From: Polytrichum commune
Lineage: Eukaryota > Streptophyta > Polytrichopsida > Polytrichales > Polytrichaceae
Direction: 5' to 3'
DNA length: 64,000 nucleotides
Assembly (NCBI GenBank): GCA_950295325.1
Contig: OX485805.1
Location: 9,674,501 to 9,738,500, forward strand
A model generated the notes under the pieces. The model was given only the letters and a program-made list of their open reading frames with translations, made no database searches and had not been told where the DNA came from. The position numbers and the translations under genes were made by a program. Shown piece after piece: positions 15,101-26,989 of this stretch. Position 1 is the stretch's first letter. Each line of letters starts with the position of its first letter.

Positions 15101-18100
15101 CGTATCTTTCCCTCCAAACCAAGTATGAAACTCAAATGTCACTCTTTGATATCCAAGAAGTAACTTACCATTTTCACCACACAGGCGTTCAGCTTCCTCC
15201 AATCCGTCAAATATAAGGAACCGATCTTGCATTTCCGATTGCCATTGCTGAATGCGGGGTTGAGTCAGGAGAGGTAGCATGCCATTCCAATTACTGGAGA
15301 AATTCTCTGATCCTGAGCCCGTTGGCCACCAGGGTCCCTCACAACCTAGTGCAAGGGCATCTGACTGTGGTGAAGAGAGTCCCAGGGGAGGGAGAACTAC
15401 ATGCAGAGCAGTTGCAGTGACCAAATAAAGACAACCTTGAGAAGTAAATGATAAAACTTCTCCTTCATATCTATGTTGTTTTATCACGCTTTCTTGCACG
15501 GCAAGGAGCTCCCGGGTCCCCAACTTTGCCTCATCATAGGTACCTCCTGAAATTCGAAGCTCATTTTGTACAAGAGTAAATTTACTGGCATTCTTGACAT
15601 TGATGGCTACTCGCGTGATACTGTAAGGGTTGAGTGCCATCCCTACAAATGAATCGTTAGGATTCAATGGCAGAAACACCTTCCTCAAAGGCTTCAGGGG
15701 TGGATCTAAGAAGTTGAGAGGCTTCATATATTGCTTTCTATGGCTTTGTCTTGAACTAAACCCACTTGCGCCAACAGGAACAGGGTGGATTATAAAGTCT
15801 TCTTTAGAGGAGCTGTCAACTGCTGAAGTACTACGGTTCAATGTGGATCTTTGATTTGAAAGCAATCTTGCAACATGGTGTTTGGGTATTGATTTGATAG
15901 ATTTAGCACCTCCAATGTAAGAACCAGCAACTTCCCAGCTTGACAGGACTTTTAAGTTGGATCGTTCAGACCCCTTTGGAAAAGACAGGTTGGTACATGA
16001 GAGTTCAGGATGCGCCACAAAATAATCATCTACAGATACAAGAAATACAAGCCCTCGCTCATTGGTTATGGCAATCAATAAACAATCTGATGTAACCATA
16101 ACTTGTACGAACTTCTGTGTACTCCCACTCTGAAGGCGCTTGGAACTCTTGACTTCGCAATATTTGGTCCTTTGAAGTTCTTCACCGTCGACTTCTTCCC
16201 TTGGTATGGCGATATTACGTGCTCCATTAGCTTCACTATATAATTTGTCCACGTTCAACCCAAAGTTCACCCCACAAAACTGGTAAACATCAATACAAGC
16301 CCAGAACTGGCCTGTGGCGGCAGCCCAGATGTAAACACACCCGGCCTCAGTCAGGCCAAGGAACTTGTCGTTTGAAAGCTTGAAATCCGTCCACTGATTG
16401 TTTGGCACACTTGTTCCGCTCATTGCACTTTCAAAGTCAATGTGGGATGTCCACTTCACGCCCGAACCATGTACAATTGCAATAATTATAATAAGGTCTG
16501 AACTTTCTTTCCAAGTTCTCCTCCACCTCCCGCCATTAGAATTGTTGCCATTTTTTACTCTTACGGGTGTTTGCAGGCCTCCTGATCCATTGGAGCCTTT
16601 GCTAGACTCTATCGGGAAGGAAGCAAACAATAAGGCAACTACATTTTGAGAGGGACTCGAAATAATCCCCGTCACTTCATATCCACCTCTGACTGCATTT
16701 CTTGTAAGAGAATATTCATCGTTCAACCTGGTTGAACCATCGGCCTTCTCTGATGACGATACAATTTCGTCCACGACACCATCGCTTGCTGATTTTTGGG
16801 CAAGACTGACCAGGCGCGAAAAAGCAACAGAATCATGGGCAATTCGAAAGGACACTACCTCTGCCGATGAGGGCCAAGAGTGATGTTTACCATACAAAAG
16901 AGACACTTCTTTTTGACTACCCTCCAGCTTTGCATCAACAACGAAAGACTCAAACCCAGTGCTTTCTTCACTGCAAGAGCCTGCACTGTCAAGTTTTGTT
17001 GCTCCTTCAGAGTAACTCCTCCTTGGTAAATTCAGATCCTCCAGACCCTTTGGCTTTGGAATACCCAGTGAGCCTCCAGATCCATGTAGGTTTAAGCGTC
17101 CCACTCTCCGTCCAGTACTCTCGTTGGATTCCTTTGCTTGACCTAAACTGGAATCGGCCTCCTCCTCCAGCCGCCTCCAGCTTTCTTGCCGTCTCTTAAA
17201 TTCTTTGAGCCCCCAGTTGCGCCATCTACCGCTATGTTTTCCATCAAGGACATCAGATTCTTCGTTTCCCAGATCGGGAGGGGGATGAACCTCTCTGGTT
17301 CTTATTGTGCCTTTCTCAAAAGCCCTATTTGTTATCCCTTCCTTGACACAAAAGGCATGTATTATTAAGCCCTCTTTCCCACCGGTCAGAAGAAGCTCCC
17401 GAAATGGACCAGGCGCTTGGTTTGCCCCAAATTCATCTCCACTACAAGCCCATGAGAAGCACTCTATATCTGAGAGGAAAGGGAATGGAGAAGGGAATGT
17501 AACCCCAGAGGGAACAGCCAATGGGGAAGGGCAAGGATATAAATTCCTACAAGAAGAAGGTGACGGAGCAGGCGAGTGACCGGTTGAACTCGGTGAGAAG
17601 CTGAACAGTGGAGTAGAAGAAGGCGTGTAAGTTGGAGTTGTAAGATGTTCAAGAAAAGGGTGCCCATGTTTTTGGGCAAACCTTCGTCTGGCAATCAATG
17701 AAGGTGGAGTTGAAGGTGCTTCAGAATTTACAGAAAAGGACGGAGGGGACCAAAGATCGGAGACAATCACCCTCGTGTTGTCAGTTTCTGTTCTTTCTTC
17801 TGAGACTCTCTTCTGAGGACTTCTCTTCGGGGTGGTAGGGACGAAGGTGGGGATGGTAGATGATGGTGCCAGGGGTTTAAGATCTGCAGCTGAAGTCACC
17901 GAGCAATCTGGAGAAGAGGTGTGAGACGCTTTTGCAATGCTGTGTGAAGGTCCAAGAGGTATAAGAAGGGCTTCATGTCGGTGCGAAAGGAGGAGAAGAC
18001 TCGTGCGAGATGGTGCAAGCGACGCTGTATGGAACAGAGAAATAGGTAGAGGGAAATTTCCCCAGTTGTGCAATCGCAGTACAGGAGGGAGGCCCTCTGC

Positions 18101-18118
18101 ACTGGCACTCCCATTCAT
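126..18118 (-). CDS. SPG11: Spatacsin (SPG11-family) protein, complete, ~28 exons
   Basis: Very large protein (about 3,456 aa) of the spatacsin family. In animals spatacsin works with spastizin and AP-5 at late endosomes/lysosomes; the plant role is little known. Exons, 5' to 3': 15086-18118, 14740-14801, 14095-14217, 13588-13819, 12655-12880, 12129-12397, 11812-11997, 11256-11573, 10092-10736, 9502-9865, 8984-9126, 8646-8672, 8200-8364, 7726-7914, 6975-7517, 6702-6761, 6148-6455, 5506-5761, 5115-5294, 4297-4603, 3972-4099, 3423-3661, 2397-3225, 2026-2280, 1676-1861, 1140-1487, 839-1010, 126-703. Each border has AG/GT signals and the frame closes over the whole set. The start is the first Met of the 1,011-codon first exon (early motif LRLHNWGNFPLPISLF). 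The C-terminus carries the conserved spatacsin C-terminal domain: WLNLTETNARRLLVEQ, RLRLQLATVATGF, and the end LRKGHGGTYVPLM. The first exon is Ser/Pro-rich between residues ~60 and 230. Exon 12 is the least certain (27 nt as listed, or extending to 8512). Family assignment rests on remembered similarity to Arabidopsis At4g39420. Confidence 0.92.
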
Positions 18119-19732
18119 TTTTTTGCTCTACAAAAGCTCCAGCGCGAAGTCCAAAGCTCCCTTTCTCTTCAGAATCTATACCCATAAACCCATCCACATG
18201 GTATAATGTAGGCTCACTATTACAGCGTCAAGTAAACTTTAACAACAACACCGCATTTGCGCATAGCCACTCCACGGGAGGGAAGATAGATTAAGCGCAC
18301 AATAGATCCTTCATCGGGCAATGAAATTAGACTTACTCAAACTAGAACCACTCCTTTTCTTGTGATGCTAAAGGGAAGCAGAGCCCTCTGATGGAGCCAT
18401 CCGATAGTGAGCCTGCGTATATTTGTACGGGTACATTGTTAGCCGTGTGATTCCATGTAGCTTTGAGCAGAGGATTCCTTAAGAAAAGAAGATATAAGGA
18501 GGAGTAGATATTGAGCTACCGATGGAAAATTATCTGCAAGGTTTAAGGGAAGGATAGAGTGGTGTAGTGATGGTTGTCAAGACAGAAGGTACATATCTGC
18601 CCTGCTATTTGATAATCCAGAAGAAAAAGAAAAAGAAATAAAACTCAGGAATTGATATGCTATATCACTCTGTTAGACGTGCATCCAATTCAAGAATGTT
18701 TGACAGTGTTACATGAATGGAGAAGGATCATAAAATTACGAGAAAAATGACCACTTCACGTCTCGTCTTAATAATTTGAATGACTAGTAGCCACACTGAG
18801 TACATACGAGGAATCGATAGCTGTGGACATAAAGACAAACAGAATGAAATTGATGGACAATTTTGATGGAAAGAATAACTGTGTCATCTTCAATACAGAG
18901 CAAAGTGAATATATGGGACAGAACTCTTGTAAATTCGAAACTAAACCCGGAAAGCAATATATTCCGGTCCCTAATTTCCCCAATTGCAGGCAGAAAGCTC
19001 CTGAGGGAGAGGAAAAATAATCAGATCCAAGAGGATTGAGCACCTCCACAACAAACGGCAAACCAGAGGACCAAGGCAGTCTCTCTTCGCGATTGCCAAG
19101 GGAAAGGAAAGAGAGAAGAAGAATGACCAACGACTCTGCCTCGATTTGAAAATGTGGATGTGTTGGCACTCTACAAGCCAAACAGGAATCACATCCGTCG
19201 AACAACTGAAGACTATTCCTACGTCCACTTCACGTTTTACCAATTGGTTTCGCAATGTGGAAATCAATTGCAACGGAGAGAAGGACTCTGGAGGGGGAGA
19301 TCTTCGACAGATTCAAGGCCATTCCACAGATCGAGTTTATTGACGCACCAATGCCCTGATCCGGCTCCGATTTGTAGAGAGACCTCATACAAAAGTGGCG
19401 AGCTGAATTGCCGAAAACGTTACTTGGAGAGAAAAAACTACTGGAAGATCAATCATTACCTACCAGGCATTGGCAGAATATTTATCGGGAGGAGAAGAAA
19501 TGGGCGGGAGATCTAAGATGTCTCGATCTCAATGCTTGGCCAACACGATTTTGACGCTTGATAGGAGCAGCAAGGAAGAATCATTCAATCAATCCAGCGA
19601 ATAAAACGTACAGTCCGAATTAGCCGCGAGAAATCCTTCAAGCAACAACCAACACATCGATCTCTCTCACTGCATCACAGGGGGAATCCTTAACCTGAAA
19701 CTTACTCGTCAAGCCACACACACCGTATGCAC

Positions 19733-19981
19733 TTACAATGACAACGACGACGACGACGACGACGACGACAGCGCGCTTGCCTGTCCACCACCATTGAAGC
19801 TTAATAAGGCTGCACATATGGAACGGCGACCGTCCTTCGGTCCAAGAAGGGCGCCACTCGAAGCGCTCTTCCCATTTTGGAACAAGTCCTCCGAGGTGGA
19901 ATGGTTCAACAATTCTGCTGCCAGCATGGTGACCTCTTCTTCCGTCTCTTTTGCAACATCATATCTCACGCATCCCTGCAT
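19733..19981 (-). other. Small ORF upstream of spatacsin (possible uORF), 82 codons
   Basis: This open frame is on the same strand as the spatacsin gene, about 1.6 kb upstream of its start codon. It begins MQGCVRYDVAKETEEEV and ends in a serine run encoded by an ACG-type microsatellite (TCG codons on this strand). It sits in GC-rich DNA, where long open frames occur easily by chance, and another frame is open on the opposite strand (19794-20018). I recognise no family. It could be an upstream ORF in a long 5' leader, or chance. Confidence 0.2.
19744..19769. repeat. ACG trinucleotide microsatellite
   Basis: About nine tandem ACG units, immediately followed by GCGCGC. On the minus strand they encode the terminal serine run of the small ORF described here. 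Confidence 0.9.
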
Positions 19982-20244
19982 CGATTTTGACGAGAGTGGG
20001 ACCTTTGGGAAGCCCTGAGGGTGGGGAACTCCGCGAACGGGGAGCTGGGAGCTTCGGCTGCCGGCTTCAACGATCGGAGCTTTCGGCTCGGGGGCATCAG
20101 TCCGGACTGGCTATGGCGGGGGGGGAACGGACAGCCAGCGACAAAACCCGAATTCGATTACACGCCCGCTGGAATCTATGTGCGGTCATAGATCTCTGAC
20201 GTCTCGGGAACAGCACCCAATCTACTCCACAGTCTTTATTTAGG

Positions 20245-21200
20245 CGCCCTTTGCCTACCCACAGATAATGGAAATACGTTAACACTGTAGAGGAGGGCAA
20301 ACGGAAGACAGGATGAGAAGTGGATGAAAGTCGTTGCCAGCTCTAGGTGCACGAATCCCTAGTTCCCCAGGCTCTCCGCCACGTGGCAGGAGAGTCTTCA
20401 AAAGGCAGAGCCTAATTGTAAATTAAGTTAACTTAAGCTTACATTGTATATATGCCACAGATAAGCGTGATGCAGTACTTACTCGAAGGAATACAAGATG
20501 AGCAATGGATGAAAGTTGTTGCCAACTCAAAAGGAAGTATCGTATACTAGCATACCTCTCATTCATCCAACATTAAAGCCCTGAAAATATGCAACCCAGT
20601 CATTGCTACTTCTTGGTGATTTGACACTGGAATTAGCTTTAAAGACTCCGAATTAATCTAGTCTTAAGTCATTTGAGATTAGTAATCAATCAACAAACTT
20701 ATAAGGAGGGGGGTAAGTTTTTTTATGTTGGATGAATGAGAAGCACGTTCCATAAACATTACTCAGCTAATGAGTTGTGTTCACGGGTCCAATTATAGAT
20801 TCGAGAGTAAAGACTCCAGATGCATGAATCCCATTGCTTCAAACTAAATTTGAAATCATGACAATTGAACATAGTTCACCAGTTGAATGAGGTTATGTCA
20901 CATACGATAATTTCCCTCTTTCCAACAAATGCCTAGGCGGCCCAACTCTCCGCCATGTGGCAGGTGACGTCTCAAAAGATGGAGCCTACACGTAAGTTAA
21001 AATCCCTTTACTTGTATGCCACAAACAATGGAAGTATGTTACGATGCGGATGAGGAAGGAAGACATGATGAGTAGTGGATGAAAATTGCTCCCACTTCTA
21101 GGTGAACGAAACCAAGGGGGGCCCAGCTTGGCGCCACGTGGGATGGGAAGTTTCAAAAGACGAAGGCTACATTGACCATTACGAGACCCGACCCTCCGTG
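20245..21200. repeat. Diverged tandem repeats with G-box palindromes, interrupted by a MITE
   Basis: Several imperfect copies of one unit are visible. Recurring marks are GTGGATGAAA near GTTGCC or GCTCCC, then CTAGGTG(C/A)ACGAA, then CTCCGCCACGTGGC or variants, then TTCAAAAG and (G/A)GCCTA. These occur near 20323-20415, 20925-20985 and 21075-21175, with further fragments near 20245-20320 and 20450-20530. Two copies carry a CACGTGG core, the plant G-box, within a local palindrome. The middle copy is split by the MITE at 20541-20752. Confidence 0.65.
20541..20752. mobile_element. MITE-like element, family copy 1
   Basis: A ~212-bp element with inverted ends. The left end has CTCATTCATCCAACAT at about 20557-20573 and the right end its reverse complement starting near 20725. 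The interior holds AAAGACTCCGAATTA and a T-run before the right arm. Two further copies share the ends and partly the interior (21682-21885 and 37473-37670). No coding capacity, so non-autonomous. Edges are approximate. Confidence 0.65.
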
Positions 21201-21375
21201 CACAAAGTTTCAATGGTTACCTTGAAGGTAACACATTACACTGTGAATGAAACACATGGATGAAACACGTGGATGAAATTGGTGCCGTCCATGGAGTCGG
21301 ATAAACTTTTTAACTAGTAACCTAGGTTGAGATACGAAGTTTCAAATGAAAGCCTACATCATGGCAATATCGGAG

Positions 21376-21393
21376 CCCCCCCCCCCCCCCCCC
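21376..21393. repeat. Homopolymer run of 18 C
   Basis: An uninterrupted run of C flanked by CGGAG and ATGTGGC. It lies in intergenic DNA. Its exact length may be unreliable because such runs are hard to sequence. Confidence 0.95.
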
Positions 21394-21681
21394 ATGTGGC
21401 CTTAGCCAAACACTTGAGGCCAAAATACAATCATACTTATTAGCCAGCCTGCAATCCGCCCTTTTACGGCTCGGGATAATATTTAACTCATAAAATCCAT
21501 GCCTTCAAAGAAAGCTCACCATAACATCATTATTCATATTTGTAACAATGTTCTATGGGACTGGTAGTATTTCATGGAATATTCTCCACATTTTGAAACA
21601 AAGGTTTTTAAGGTAGTCTTAACAATGGCCCTTGAGTCGTTATCAGTGTTGGGCCAGTATTGTCAAGAGAGGGAATCATCC

Positions 21682-21885
21682 CTATACAAGTGTACATTTC
21701 TCATTCATCCCACACAAAAGCCGTGAAATAGTGTATAGTCTGAAGGGTTTTTTTTAAAGTTGATTTGACATCAGAGTTAGTTATAAAGACTCCGAATTAG
21801 TGTACGTGAGAGATGAATTGCCCACAAATCTGAAGGGGGTAAAGTTTTTTTATGTTGGATGGATTAGAGGTATGCTTGCATACGC
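21682..21885. mobile_element. MITE-like element, family copy 2
   Basis: It has the same architecture as the copy at 20541. The left end reads through TTTCTCATTCATCC, the interior contains AAAGACTCCGAATTAG, and a T-run precedes ATGTTGGATGGATTAGAGG and the end ATGCTTGCATACG. The arms have diverged more than in copy 1. Directly upstream, near 21525-21600, is a sequence resembling one arm of the hairpin at 37303-37463. Confidence 0.6.
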
Positions 21886-21889
21886 TAAT

Positions 21890-24800
21890 CCCCTCCGTCC
21901 TAGTATTGCATGGTATCAATGCACAATATCAATAATGTATCGACGGAACCTACCCTAATGGTATCAACATTATAATACCATTCAACTGTTGATATTTGGT
22001 GGGTGTCACTAGATGACATTATATTGGTATTCCCGAGTTGTTATTTGGGTCAATATCATCCTTATACCGTATTGATACCAAATAGTTGTCTTTAAGTATG
22101 AAGATCCTTGCATGATGTATGGACCTAAAAGATATCACAATCAAAAATATCCCCAACTACTCGTGCCTTGCCATATCAATAAAATTCCTCATTATATATA
22201 TCCAAGTGGCATTGAAACAAGGCATGCGATACCATCCTAACACTGAGAGTTGTTACCACAATTTGTTAGCGTAGTTTTAAAGATACGGGATTATACATAA
22301 CTTATCAAAACTTCTCTTCCAGCCACCACAAGGGTCACTTTACACACAAGCCAAGGGCCGTGACCATGTAATTGTGAGGACCCTTGACTCTCATCCGAAG
22401 ACCGTGTCGGCTATTTAATCGGTATGGTCTACCAAAGTTTGCGTCAAGCCTGCCTCTTGGAGGTGGGCCTAATGCAAATGATGATAGACCATGAAACATT
22501 ATCCATAGTCAGCCATGTCGAAATCCATTTAGATTTTTCATCCATGATAATTTATTTGGGTCTTTAGGCCTTCACCTACTAGTGGGAAGTGAACATGGAT
22601 GGTCTCAACCGGTTCAACCAATGAGAGATCTTAGAATGCAATGGTCACGGGCCTTCAGTCTTGTTTGTGAAGTGGCCCTAAGTTAAGTCGGGATTGAGGT
22701 CCAAAACCCCGATGGTTGTGTGTGGAGGGCAGTGCTCCAGCTCCATTAAACGTGGATCTCACTCTTTTTGCATTGGAAAGATGGATGCCTCTATGATGCA
22801 TTCACATCGTGTATTCCTCAATTAGTATTGTGTGTTGATAGAGTAGGTACTATGCCCGATTATAGCACCAAATTAAGACTACTTATATTTATAAAAGCAT
22901 TAAGACTACTATAAGTTGGAGATGGTGCCCAACATTTTTATTGGATGGATAAAAGGTGTTTATCTATATCTAGCATCTATTGAGGCCATCGGTTGAACAA
23001 TGATTGCACGGATAATCGCATTGTCAACATTGTCAACATTTCAAAATTTCAACAATCACTGTGAATCAACGATTGCATGTTGATGGGAGGATGCGAGTAT
23101 GTGTGGTGTATGACCTGTGACATTGATTCATATGCAGCGGTGCAACCAAGTTGGGTGACACATGCCCATATTGGTGATATATAATAAATCCATGTTGACA
23201 TTCATGTTCAAGCCTTACGTGATGGCACTGAACATGTGGAATTTCCTCTAATGATGTGTAGATAACTGAGGTAACTAAGCTTAAGTCACAAGTAAGCATC
23301 CTTGGTTATCACTTGTTATGTCTTGTGTTGTGACTCTTTGGCCATTTTCCATCAATTTCAAATGAAAACACTCATATCCACTTCATTTAGTCAATGTGCA
23401 CATATGTCACCTACTAAGCTTGACAAACTTGTTATAAAAACCTTGCAAAAGTTATCTTGGCCACAACACATGATGGAACACTACAATTGTTTGGAAAACA
23501 TGACACAATAGGATGGATCTATAGTTGGAACGTCAAAGGAAACCTCAACATGAGCATTGACCCAATGTTTCATGGTTTGTCATGTTCAAGAGGAAATTTT
23601 GCTTTTGAATAGAAATAAACTTGTCAAAAACGTATCCAAAGGTACTACTAGTAGTAATAAATGCTATATGGTCAACCAAGGTGTAACTTTACCACCCTCT
23701 TACCTTGTGACCTGATGCATAATCACCCATCATGAACCAAACTCAATAGTGCATGGGTGAATTCATAGTAAGGGCCAAAATATTGTGCCTAGCCCCAATT
23801 GAAATATGCAACCGTTGGCCACAAACACATTGCCATCATGTAGATCCAATTGTCATATAATTTGAGTTTGCCCTTGTGTCCGGATGGCCGAAACAAAATG
23901 TAAAATATAAATAAAATTAACATGTCAGTTTATGTGTCTGCTTGAAGGAAAAAATTGCATTTGCCTGACAACATATCCAACCACAAGACCAACAACAAAG
24001 AGACCTCTAGAGTGTAAATTGTTAATCAAACACTAAGCACCCGTTTCTATATGAAATTGGATCAAGCTATTGTGCACCCATTAAGCACAACACATGTGGA
24101 AGCTTGATCTTGCTTTCAAGCTTCAAGCTCAATACATAACAACAAAGAATGAAGCCAAAATTTGTAGAATGAGGTTTCTTTAAAATAATTATTAAAAAAA
24201 ACAAGTGTTCATGATTTGAGGACAATAATTGACAATGCTTGTACATGTAGAATGATTTATGGTACTACCACTTATGAAGGGAGTGAGAAACTTTAACTAA
24301 ATCAAAACAAACTTGAATGAAGACTTTACTTTGGGCTATGGCTATGGCCAAATCCCATGTTGTCTTCTTGAACCCAACAATTGAGATCGTGGGGCTCTTC
24401 ACAAAATAAATCCTCTCCCCAACAAGCTAGAGATTGAGCCTCTTCATGCTCTAATGGTCACTTATTCTTCCCTAATCCTCATAATTTTCCTTATCATCAA
24501 GAAAATTATCTCGTTGATCATTCTCTTGAACATTTGAGTCATCACCTATCTTTATGGGGTTGATTATAGCGTTAGGAGGAGTACATGTGAAGGTAAAGAC
24601 TTTGACATGAGGAGGAGGATGGGGAAGATTGATTGGAATGTTGATTTCAAATGTGGTGGGGAGCACCAACTTGGGTTCTTGCAAGCTCATTGTTTTTTGT
24701 TTTTTGTTTAGCAAACTCCTTGTCACGTTGCAACATGTATTACTCCCTTACCCTAGGGTTTGCGATTTCAAAGATATTGATTCCAAAAAGTTCTTACGCC

Positions 24801-25355
24801 ATAGTGTTTTGTAAAAGTTGAGCCTTCAAAGATGTTAAGTGTTGTATGACATTGAGGGTTATAATAACGCCCTCATGTTGCGCCCTAGCCCATCAAAGCA
24901 TGGTTTCTTAACAACATTAAACCAAGAAGCACTTGAGCATAAGGCATGTTTTGCCTAAGCATTGAATAAGTATATGCCGGCCAACTTTAAGAAGCATGGC
25001 GAGTCATCTTCTCAATGTTTGGAATCTCCGTGAGAAAAACGCTTGCATGATGTGCATGACACATAAGAGAACAATAAGAGAGTGGATAATGCTCAAGTGG
25101 AATTCACTTGCCAACTAGTTCCATGAGAGATAGTCTAATTGGCCCTAATATTAATTAGCCCTACATTAGTTGGTTCCTAGAATGTCTTGTAGGCCTTTAC
25201 CCTAGGATAGTCCACCTACTTGCATCTGATTATTGCCCTCCAACCACCACTGCCCTCAAACCACCACTGCCGTTGTCTATAACCATAGATGATCCTACCC
25301 TAATTGGTGGCGAGCTATGGACAATGTCTTCAGCTTACATCCCAAAATAACAAGA
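21890..25355. other. Gene-poor intergenic DNA
   Basis: No gene, RNA gene or intact element could be supported here. The DNA is AT-rich, all open frames are short and none reads like a known protein. Short local repeats occur, such as GTCAACATT twice near 23025. Confidence 0.6.
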
Positions 25356-25365
25356 GCCTCAAACC

Positions 25366-25928
25366 ACGGGTAGGTCACTTAGTGCATTTTAAAAACGACG
25401 TGCGGCATAATATAGAGAGGATTAAAATCATTTGAAATAAAAATTATAAAGGAATTCCAAATAATGAAAGGGCCATTAAATGTAGACAATCCCATTATAA
25501 GTAAGTTAGTGGACATAAAATGTGGGCCATTATTTTTTTGTAAAATTATTATAGGGGCTGAAGATAAGGATCCTAGAAGGTATGTTTAGTATGTTTGCTA
25601 TGGTCTCTTATGTGTTTTCTTCATAACTTTGTTTGCAATGATATTATTGTTTGCACCCTTCTTTGTTTCCATGGTTTCCCTTAACACTCGTCAATGCGTT
25701 AGGAAGTAGATTAGCTTTTATTACTTAAAAGGAATATAGAGTACAAAAAATTGCAGTGACTTGGACAATATAAGTAATGGAAGGGTGCAAACAAATGGGC
25801 CATTTTTGAAATTTAAGTAATTATAGGGAGGCTTTAATTCAGCCCTTGAAGGTAAATAGCCCCAAAACAAAACAAAAAAAACCCAGCCGCAGGTGGTGCA
25901 CAAAAATGCCTTAGAGTGACCTACCCGT
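25366..25928. mobile_element. Mutator-type non-autonomous DNA transposon, copy 1 (563 bp)
   Basis: The ends are inverted repeats of about 40 bp, starting ACGGGTAGGTCACTTAG on the left. The right end, read inwards on the other strand, starts ACGGGTAGGTCACTCTAAGG. A perfect 10-bp direct duplication, GCCTCAAACC, flanks it at 25356-25365 and 25929-25938. Long inverted ends with a 9-11 bp target duplication are the signature of the Mutator superfamily. The interior has no long open frame, so it must depend on a transposase elsewhere. A second copy in opposite orientation lies at 42023-42636. Confidence 0.85.
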
Positions 25929-25938
25929 GCCTCAAACC

Positions 25939-26989
25939 ACACCCTGGCTGCAACAATGTGTCAATTTAGCTCCAATATAAGAGATTTAAAGTGTTGTTAC
26001 TAAATTATCTAAATCACATAGAGCACACATGGATATACATAAGACTAGAAACTTAAAACCATGCACCATAGTTGCCAAAACAAGAAGAAATGGAATGCAC
26101 TGTGGAATACAAACAATTAAAAAACCCAAAAATTCAAGGCTTGGTTGTTCCATGTGTGGGAAATAGAAATCCCTTTTGATACATCCACAACATCACAATG
26201 AACTTTGGTATGGGTATGGCTTCACCCATTCATTTTGCCTTCTACGAGCTATCACCAACATCATATTTTGTCAACACATAGGTGATGCTATTGCACAAAA
26301 TCTCCCATGATAAGAACCTTGCTTTCAATTGGAGCATTGCTTTTTAAGGCATTGTGCAATGCCTCTCCTACCTCCACACAACATTTTCCACTCCAAGAAG
26401 CATCAAATGCCTTCTTGGATTCTCTTATAGCCATTCTTGCAAACTTTACTTCTTCCTTGTCTCTTCCTCTTGGTCATCTTCAAATTTATAGTTTGTTACC
26501 TTGACTCCTCCACTCTCACTTTCCAAGTTGCCTTCTTCTCTAATTGCAAAATATATTCATCCAACGTCATCAAAATTGACTTGATGTAGTCAATTATGGG
26601 CTCACCAATTGGCATCTTTGAGTGCTTGACTTCAGCAATTGGGATAGAGTCAAGAAGTGTAAAATCCGAGACTCCTCCAAAGGCGCAACAACATCAACAA
26701 AATCCATAATTACTTGTGCATCTTTGCATTGAGTATTTGAAATATGGTCTCCTTCCTTCTCATTCAAATTCACACCTTCCTCATGGCTTGCGAGCACTTT
26801 ATTACCAACAACGTGAACATAGTAGTGAGAGACATCAACACCAACACGAGTGTTCAATTCCAATGTCTCCCCTTTTAACCTCTTCGTTTCCAAATTGTGC
26901 ACCCATGTCAAGTTTTTAAGATGCATTATAGGGCTCACATGGAGCCAATTTGTTATCCATTTGGTTTGCATCACAAAACCATATGTTAG
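25939..26989. other. Intergenic DNA, possibly the 3' part of the decayed transposon
   Basis: On the minus strand this segment follows the recognisable end of the broken transposase. It contains one longer open frame (26594 upward) and stretches rich in Lys/Glu codons near 26340-26500. These could be the decayed C-terminal tail of the same transposase, but no motif confirms this. Confidence 0.35.

Larger units (their letters stand above)
18119..20240 (-). promoter_or_regulatory. Upstream / probable 5' UTR and promoter of the spatacsin gene
   Basis: No convincing protein gene lies between the spatacsin start codon and the repeat-rich DNA beginning near 20.24 kb. The part from about 19.74 to 20.21 kb is markedly richer in G and C than its surroundings and could hold the transcription start. 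I could not identify a TATA box or a 5' UTR intron with confidence, so the promoter label is inferred from position only. Confidence 0.3.

Noticed and set aside
17937-18206. Plus-strand ORFs opposite the large first exon of spatacsin (several between 15630 and 18206)
   Set aside because: They are antisense shadows of a long GC-richer exon whose minus-strand product matches a known family.
19794-20018. Plus-strand ORF of 74 codons in the GC-rich island
   Set aside because: It overlaps the minus-strand small ORF in GC-rich DNA where open frames occur by chance, and has no recognisable product.
25721-25942. ORF of 73 codons covering one end of Mutator-type copy 1, and its counterpart at 42176-42373
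   Set aside because: They lie within non-autonomous elements, differ between the copies and resemble no transposase.
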